Source: Xenorhabdus ehlersii (GTDB lineage Bacteria > Pseudomonadota > Gammaproteobacteria > Enterobacterales > Enterobacteriaceae). Taken from it: a stretch of DNA of 64,000 nucleotides. This document shows, one piece after another, positions 59,190 through 64,000 of the stretch. The notes below the pieces were generated by a model. The model saw only the letters and a list, made by a program, of their open reading frames with translations, searched no databases and had not been told where the DNA came from. The stretch is taken from NCBI RefSeq assembly GCF_003610465.1, contig NZ_RAQI01000001.1, positions 248,001 to 312,000 on the forward strand. Direction: 5' to 3'. Numbering within the stretch: the first letter of the stretch is position 1; every line of letters begins with the position of its first letter. The translations under genes and the position numbers were made by a program.

Positions 59190-59618
59190 ACGTGACGACC
59201 TTGCCGCTTGGAAGAAGTGATATTCAGCTTATCTGCGAGATAGATGAACAATGGTCGTTTGTCGGAAGTAAGAAAAATCAGCGCTGGCTTTGGTATGCTT
59301 ATTAGGAACCCCCGAATGAAACGCATTGTGGCGCATGTTTTTGGTGATCGCAGGAGGAAAACACGGGATAAATTACTAGCGCAGCTGTTTCCCTTTAACA
59401 TTCGGTTCTATTGCACGGATGATTATGTTGTTTATCATTGCTTTCCGGAAGAAAACCAGCTTGTTGGAAAGACGTTTACCCAACGAATAGAGCGAAATAA
59501 TCTCACTCATTGTACCCGGCTAAAAAAGCTGAATCGAAAAACAATAGGCTATTCTAAATCGGAAGAAATGCACGATAAAGTGATAGAGACATTTATTGAG
59601 TGTGAAAACTACGTTTAG
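59190..59618 (+). pseudogene. Degenerate IS1 transposase (InsB-like)
   Basis: The frame from about 59190 reads NVTTLPLGRSDIQLICEIDE then QWSFVGSKKNQRWLWYAY and a TAG. A shifted frame continues RMKRIVAHVFGD, FNIRFYCTDDYVVYHCFPEE, FTQRIERNNLTHCTRLKKLN, SKSEEMHDKVIETFIECENY. These are the InsB catalytic and C-terminal blocks of IS1. Stop and frameshift near 59307 inactivate it. Confidence 0.85.
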
Positions 59619-59912
59619 CGAGTGATCTAACCATTCAATACATGACCAGATTTTTCACTCTGAATACGCGTATTGCCCTTTAAAACCCTTATCACAGTGA
59701 GTGGTTCTGTTGCATAAACCCAGTTGGCTCAATGGAAGCAAAGCTGTAAGATACGATATTTAAACATTGTTGAGAAGCTCAAGTTTTGTTATTGCCCCAG
59801 CAGTTCTCCATGCCAACATTTTACACGTATTATGAATAGACCTGTGCTTGCGTTATCTGGGACATTAAGGAAGATCGGGGAAACAACGAGAAAGAGAAGA
59901 AAAATGTAACAG
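59619..59912. other. Non-coding stretch between IS1 remnant and tRNA-Leu
   Basis: 294 bases. No gene supported; a plus-strand 61-codon frame (59724-59909) has no recognisable features. Presumably terminator region of the minus-strand tRNA-Leu transcript plus IS flank. Confidence 0.4.
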
Positions 59913-59999
59913 TGGTGCGAAGGGGGGGACTTGAACCCCCACGTCCGTAAGGACACTAACACCTGAAGCTAGCGCGTCTACCAATTCCGCCACCCTCGC
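59913..59999 (-). tRNA. tRNA-Leu (CAG)
   Basis: 87 bases with CCA. Acceptor GCGAGGG, D-arm TGGCGGAATTGGTAGACGCG, anticodon CAG in GCTTCAGGT, long variable arm, T-arm GGGTTCAAGTCCC. Second of a tandem pair. Confidence 0.96.
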
Positions 60000-60045
60000 A
60001 GGTACTGCCATTTATCTAGTTTGTTTAATCGATAGCCATCTGATT

Positions 60046-60132
60046 TGGTGCGAAGGGGGGGACTTGAACCCCCACGTCCGTAAGAACACTAACACCTGAA
60101 GCTAGCGCGTCTACCAATTCCGCCACCCTCGC
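60046..60132 (-). tRNA. tRNA-Leu (CAG)
   Basis: 87 bases, nearly identical to the copy at 59913-59999 with one change in the variable arm. First of the tandem pair in transcription order. Confidence 0.96.
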
Positions 60133-60349
60133 GTTAATCAGATACTATTACTTAAACGAATAGCATGGAGGCGCATTCTAGAGATTTTATGGCTGGCGTC
60201 AATCATTATTTAGGGAGAAAACGTGTGATTGGTGTAAAAATCAGCATGTCGATATGTTTGGCAAGGGCAGAAATGAAATGCCAGAAAATAGAAATTGCCT
60301 GCCCGTTAAGTTGAGGCAGGCAACACAGGAATTGCGTTTGCTGCTCCAA

Positions 60350-61363
60350 TTATTTCTTAGTCGCTTGGTATACTTTGAATTTACCTGTTTGCGCAATAAC
60401 TTCATGGTGGCCAAAGGCATTATCTAGCAGATCAGGATAAGGTAAGAAAGCGTTTGCAACGATCCGCAATTTACCGCCGGATTTTAGATAATTGGGTGCC
60501 ATGCGGATCATATCTTCAGCCGCCACCAGGTTGGTTTTTATGCCATCATGGAAGGGGGGATTAGAAATGATCCAGTCAAATTTTTCTTCAATGGCAGAAT
60601 ACACATTACTTGTGACTACATTGCCTTTCAGTTTATTGGCTTGCAGGGTCGCCTTACTCGATACGATAGCGGCAGCATTGACATCACTCAATGTCAGGGA
60701 CAAGTCGGGGTTCTTTTTACCCAATACGGTAGCCAGTACTCCGGCACCACAAGCCAAATCCAACAGACTGCCAGAGATAGGAGCATCGAAAGTAGAAAGT
60801 AGCAGACGACTGCCGATATCCAAATCATCCTGGCTAAATACGCCGGGCAGCGTATTGACGGTGACATCTCCCACCTGATAACTGTTCCACCAATTGTTTT
60901 GGTCAAACTGAACCTGGTTTTTCAATTGACCGTAAAACAGGCTGCAACGGCGTGCTGTATCAATTTTGCGGAAAGTAGCGATGCCTTCCATTAACTTATC
61001 AATACTGCGTACACCACTACGGTTTTCACCCACAATAAAGATATCAGTACCGGATGGCAGGATAGAAAATAGATTGCGTAGTTGAAAACGCGCTTCCTGT
61101 TTGCTTTTTGGCCAGTAATAAATCAGCGTATCACATCCTCCGATAAATGCGCTGTCCGCTACGAGGCCAAACCAGGCATTGTCACCAAGCTGGCGGATCA
61201 GGGATTGCCAGTGGTGATATTGGTTAGTATGCACACGCACACTTGCAGCTTCGATTTCCGTTGCCAGGTTATCCTGAAGATCACCGGCAAAAAGCAGATG
61301 ATGGGAGCGAAATTGCTCATGATGGCGCAGGATAACTTCGCTGGCCGGGGTTAATACTGACAT
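60350..61363 (-). CDS. rsmC: RsmC, 16S rRNA m2G1207 methyltransferase
   Basis: 337-residue SAM methyltransferase of the 30S subunit. It has two related Rossmann domains, only the second catalytic: [20 protein letters not shown] (motif I), [14 protein letters not shown], and [14 protein letters not shown] with the NPPF catalytic motif. It is divergent from holD, as in E. coli. Confidence 0.96.
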   Translation of the reverse strand: MSVLTPASEVILRHHEQFRSHHLLFAGDLQDNLATEIEAASVRVHTNQYHHWQSLIRQLGDNAWFGLVADSAFIGGCDTLIYYWPKSKQEARFQLRNLFSILPSGTDIFIVGENRSGVRSIDKLMEGIATFRKIDTARRCSLFYGQLKNQVQFDQNNWWNSYQVGDVTVNTLPGVFSQDDLDIGSRLLLSTFDAPISGSLLDLACGAGVLATVLGKKNPDLSLTLSDVNAAAIVSSKATLQANKLKGNVVTSNVYSAIEEKFDWIISNPPFHDGIKTNLVAAEDMIRMAPNYLKSGGKLRIVANAFLPYPDLLDNAFGHHEVIAQTGKFKVYQATKK

Positions 61364-61498
61364 CTATGTATAGCTCCTTATAAATCTTTATCTGAATATC
61401 AATATCAGCGGGCAGTGCTGACAAGCTGGTTGGCGCAGAGCTAAGCCCTCTGATAATATATTACCTGTTATTTTTTATGGCAGATGGAATAAAACACG

Positions 61499-61909
61499 AT
61501 GACAAAGCGTGACAGATTACTCTCCCGGTTGGGGATCACCCAATGGGTTTTGCGTAGCCCAATGGCTTTGCAAGGTGAATTATCTGTCCTCATCCCTGAT
61601 TCAACCCGTCTATTGATCATTAGCCATGATCACATTGACTTAAGTCATTCATTGTTTGCTGATATTTTTACAGCCATGGGGATCGATGCCTCATCGGTAT
61701 ATTGCATCACGACAAAAGATGTTGAGCTACTTTCGGAATCAATCCACTGCCCAAGCTGGCTGCTGGGGGTTGATATTACCTTACCAGTACAAGGGATTTC
61801 TTTGAGAAGCCCGGCATTAAATGATTTATCTCTTGATGGGAATGCAAAACGCGCTCTTTGGCAACAAATTTACCATTATGAAGAATATTTCTCTATTAAC
61901 TCCCGTTGA
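61499..61909 (+). CDS. holD: HolD, DNA polymerase III psi subunit
   Basis: 136-residue psi subunit, which links the clamp loader to chi and SSB. MTKRDRLLSRLGITQWVLRS is the conserved N-terminus that binds the clamp loader; QGELSVLIPDSTRLLIISHD and the final KRALWQQIYHYE follow. It overlaps rimI by 32 bases, as in other enterobacteria. Confidence 0.95.
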   Translation: MTKRDRLLSRLGITQWVLRSPMALQGELSVLIPDSTRLLIISHDHIDLSHSLFADIFTAMGIDASSVYCITTKDVELLSESIHCPSWLLGVDITLPVQGISLRSPALNDLSLDGNAKRALWQQIYHYEEYFSINSR

Positions 61910-62354
61910 TCTTCCCGCAGCATTTCAAATAGAACAGGCCAGTCATGCGTTTCCGTGGAGTGAAAAAACCTTTTACTCCAATCAGGGGGAACGTTATCTC
62001 AACTATAAGATATCGCAGAATGACCAGATTATCGGTTTTGCGATAACACAGTATGTCATGGATGAAGCAACACTATTTAATATCGCTATTCATCCTGAAT
62101 ATCAATCACGGGGATATGGCAGGGCATTGCTGGCGCATCTCATCAACATATTACCTGAAAAACAGATCAATACATTGTGGCTTGAAGTCCGACGCTCTAA
62201 CCAGGCTGCCATTCGTTTATACGAAGAGATGGGTTTCAATGAAGTTTCCATCCGCAAGAATTATTACCCGACTGCGGCAGGTAAGGAAGATGCCATTATT
62301 ATGGCATTGCCGTTGTTTGAAGTCGATTTGGATAATAAGTCGCAAAATCACTGA
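61878..62354 (+). CDS. rimI: RimI, ribosomal-protein S18 alanine N-acetyltransferase
   Basis: 158-residue GNAT enzyme. ATG 61878 gives the natural N-terminus MKNISLLTPVDLPAAFQIEQ; the frame is open to 61821 within holD. Motifs: HAFPWSEKTFYSNQGERYLN, YQSRGYGRALLAHL (acetyl-CoA binding), AIRLYEEMGFNEVSIRKNYY. About ten residues longer than E. coli RimI at the C-terminus. It acetylates the N-terminus of S18. Confidence 0.96.
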   Translation: MKNISLLTPVDLPAAFQIEQASHAFPWSEKTFYSNQGERYLNYKISQNDQIIGFAITQYVMDEATLFNIAIHPEYQSRGYGRALLAHLINILPEKQINTLWLEVRRSNQAAIRLYEEMGFNEVSIRKNYYPTAAGKEDAIIMALPLFEVDLDNKSQNH

Positions 62355-62761
62355 TTGTTTATAAATCCAAGTTCAGCGAAAATAAGCGCCAATCACGACT
62401 AACACGACGGATTGAGGCGCTTTCCAAGTGATATCAATCCGCCTACGAACCAGAAGATTCTAATTGATGTCAAATTCCCCATTTCAGCAGGAAGTCGCGA
62501 AACGGCGCACTTTTGCAATAATTTCTCACCCCAATCATTGCTCTGGTTTTATTTGCTTTTAACTGCTTGCACCTGCATTCACTTACCTTCATGGATTCCT
62601 CTTAACTTCAAGTGAAATAGCTATTGTTGTTTTATTTTTGCTCTAACAATTTTCAAGTAGATCTAACTTGCTTCGAGTGTTGTACATAATTTTATGTACA
62701 GAGTTTTGTACATAATGCTATAACAAGCCATTGACACATAAAAATATGTACAAGGTGAGTT
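62355..62761. other. Element boundary and integrase leader
   Basis: 407 bases between rimI and the integrase gene. No gene supported. The left end of the inserted element must lie here; I could not find the 5' end of prfC or an obvious direct repeat. The operator-like repeats at 62681-62752 lie at its right end. Confidence 0.5.
62681..62752. promoter_or_regulatory. Cluster of TGTACATAA half-sites upstream of integrase
   Basis: TGTACATAA-TT-TTATGTACA (62681-62700) is a perfect 9-bp inverted repeat. A third copy TGTACATAA is at 62707-62715 and a degenerate inverted one, TATGTACA, at 62745-62752. The last lies ten bases before the integrase ATG, so a bound protein would control int, or these are arm-type sites of the recombinase. 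Confidence 0.6.
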
Positions 62762-63997
62762 ATGGCGCTATCAGATACGTGGCTTAGGTCTATTGTTGGG
62801 AAAGAAAGAGATAAACAAATAGTTAAATCGGATAGAGACGGTTTATCTGTCAGGATCACCCCAAAAGGAAAGGTGATTTTCCAATTTAGATTTCAGTGGG
62901 GTGGTAAAGGAGAAAGAGTCGATATCGGTACATACCCAGCAACAACTCTGAAAGATGCCAGAGATGAAGTGATTAGGCTCAAGGGGGAAATTGAATCCAA
63001 TCGTAACCCTAGGTTTGTAAAAAAGCAGCAAAAAATAACTGCCTTCACCGAAGAAACAAATGAGGGGATTATCAGGAAGTGGCATGAGGCATATTGCGTA
63101 AAAAACAAAAAAGATGCTGTGGGGATAATCCGCTCTTTTGAGCTTCATGTCTTTCCAAAAATCGGTAATAGACCGCATAGTTTAACCACATTACATGATT
63201 GGTTAGAGTTATTAGAAGGGTTAGCTGTACACTCTGAATCAATAGCTGACAGAATACTCATAAATACAAAGCAAGCTCATAAGTGGGGTGTAAAGAGGGA
63301 GTTGATACTCGGTGAGCCTCTAATGCAGATGACGGGAAAGGATCTAGGGGTTCATAAGCGAGAAGGAACTAGAGTTCTGGACGATAGAGAAATAAAAATT
63401 CTGTTTCATGCGTTAGAAAAATCAAGAGCATCATTAAAATATGAGCTGCTTGTTAAATTACTGCTACTTTTTGCTTGCAGGCTTGGTGAGCTGATTAATG
63501 CTGAAATAAGTCATTTTGATCTTGATAACAAGTTATGGACTATTCCGCCAGAAGGCCATAAAACCGGCTCTTCTACGGGGAGGTCACTAATTCGCCCAAT
63601 CATCCCTCAAGCAGAAGAGATGATTAGGCAATTAATGGGTATGAGTAAAGGGTCAAAATATTTAATAACAAAAGATAAAAGCATTGAAAAGATAAGAGGA
63701 AGTTCATTAAGTTCTTTGCCATATAATTTAATGAGATTTGCATGGAAAAAGCTAGACTACCAATTCCCGCATTGGTCTCTCCATGACTTAAGAAGAACCG
63801 CCAGAACTAACTTTTCTGATTTTACCGAGCCTCATGTTGCCGAAATTATGTTAGGTCACAAATTGCCAGGAGTTTGGCAGGTGTATGATAAAAGTTACTA
63901 TATAGCCGAACAAAGGAAAGCTTATGGCTTATGGTGGGCGAGAGTTGAAACCATTGTATATGGGGATGGCAAAGTATCTTTATTAGTCGCCGGATAA
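62762..63997 (+). CDS. int: Tyrosine integrase of an element inserted after rimI
   Basis: 411-residue tyrosine recombinase: MALSDTWLRSIVGKERDKQI, SVRITPKGKVIFQFRFQW (arm-binding DUF4102-type), then LFACRLGELINAEISH with the first Arg, HWSLHDLRRTARTNF with His and Arg, LGHKLPGVWQVYDKSYY with His and the Tyr nucleophile. AAGGTGAG precedes the ATG. It ends three bases before the window edge. Its place beyond rimI, where E. coli has yjjG and prfC, recalls prfC-targeting (SXT/R391-type) integrases, but that is inference. Confidence 0.93.
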   Translation: MALSDTWLRSIVGKERDKQIVKSDRDGLSVRITPKGKVIFQFRFQWGGKGERVDIGTYPATTLKDARDEVIRLKGEIESNRNPRFVKKQQKITAFTEETNEGIIRKWHEAYCVKNKKDAVGIIRSFELHVFPKIGNRPHSLTTLHDWLELLEGLAVHSESIADRILINTKQAHKWGVKRELILGEPLMQMTGKDLGVHKREGTRVLDDREIKILFHALEKSRASLKYELLVKLLLLFACRLGELINAEISHFDLDNKLWTIPPEGHKTGSSTGRSLIRPIIPQAEEMIRQLMGMSKGSKYLITKDKSIEKIRGSSLSSLPYNLMRFAWKKLDYQFPHWSLHDLRRTARTNFSDFTEPHVAEIMLGHKLPGVWQVYDKSYYIAEQRKAYGLWWARVETIVYGDGKVSLLVAG

Positions 63998-64000
63998 CCC

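Noticed and set aside
59724..59909. 61-codon plus-strand frame before tRNA-Leu
   Set aside because: No ribosome binding site, no similarity, and it lies in IS flank/tRNA terminator DNA.
62731..62760. TTGACA as a -35 box for the integrase gene
   Set aside because: No -10 element at suitable spacing before the ATG at 62762.

Overview
The window comes from an enterobacterium whose core genes most resemble the Morganellaceae; Xenorhabdus or Photorhabdus is my best guess. The chromosomal order yjdC-dsbD-dcuA-aspA-fxsA-groES-groEL-yjeI-epmB/efp-sugE follows the 94-min region of E. coli, with a tRNA-Phe beside yjdC, and rsmC-holD-rimI follows later. The dense insertion-sequence scrap, the Rhs/VgrG cargo, the decayed conjugative element and the polyketide remnants fit an insect-associated Xenorhabdus-like genome. 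The species call is inference, not something the sequence proves.

Bases 1-17043 are accessory DNA. IS701-like and IS5/IS427-like insertion sequences cut a MATE efflux gene. Next come fragments of a polyketide ketoreductase and an HpaB-type flavin hydroxylase, fused by a deletion. They abut a decayed SPI-7/PFGI-1-type integrative conjugative element, of which a TIGR03757 gene, a frameshifted TraC/VirB4-like ATPase and the tail of a lipoprotein gene remain. Between these transfer genes, on the opposite strand, sits an apparently intact type VI secretion cargo module: vgrG, an Eag-type chaperone, a PAAR-Rhs polymorphic toxin, two Imm22-type immunity genes and an unknown gene.

Bases 17027-32898 form a P4-type island next to tRNA-Phe. 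It holds an integrase, an AlpA-like regulator, an alpha-type primase/helicase and an iteron-rich putative origin. Its cargo is a very AT-rich five-gene putative biosynthetic cluster (methyltransferase, acyltransferase-3, alpha/beta hydrolase, FAD/NAD(P)-binding oxidoreductase, HisC-like aminotransferase) with a perfect CRP site upstream, plus rarD, an IS110/IS1111-type element and a Ner-like regulator. A 17-bp copy of the tRNA-Phe 3' end lies at the far end, inside the conjugative lipoprotein gene.

Bases 32876-52423 are mostly core: tRNA-Phe, yjdC, dsbD, dcuA, aspA, fxsA, groESL with a sigma-32 promoter, yjeI, epmB, efp, sugE with a guanidine-II riboswitch, an sfsB-like gene, an orphan C-protein-like regulator, a TSUP transporter, a nucleoside hydrolase, a PuuB/cupin/PuuC-like operon and phoA.

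Bases 52424-59912 are a second decay zone. It has a Fur box before a truncated small ORF, scraps of IS3, ISAs1, IS5 and IS1, a broken paaX, and a type I secretion locus. In that locus hlyB has an internal deletion, hlyD has an in-frame amber codon, and a Sel1 lipoprotein gene is frameshifted, yet the apparent substrate gene (LRAT/NlpC-like plus EF-hand-like protein) is intact. Bases 59913-62354 are core (two tRNA-Leu, rsmC, holD, rimI). The window ends in the integrase of another element, inserted after rimI where prfC would lie nearby in relatives.
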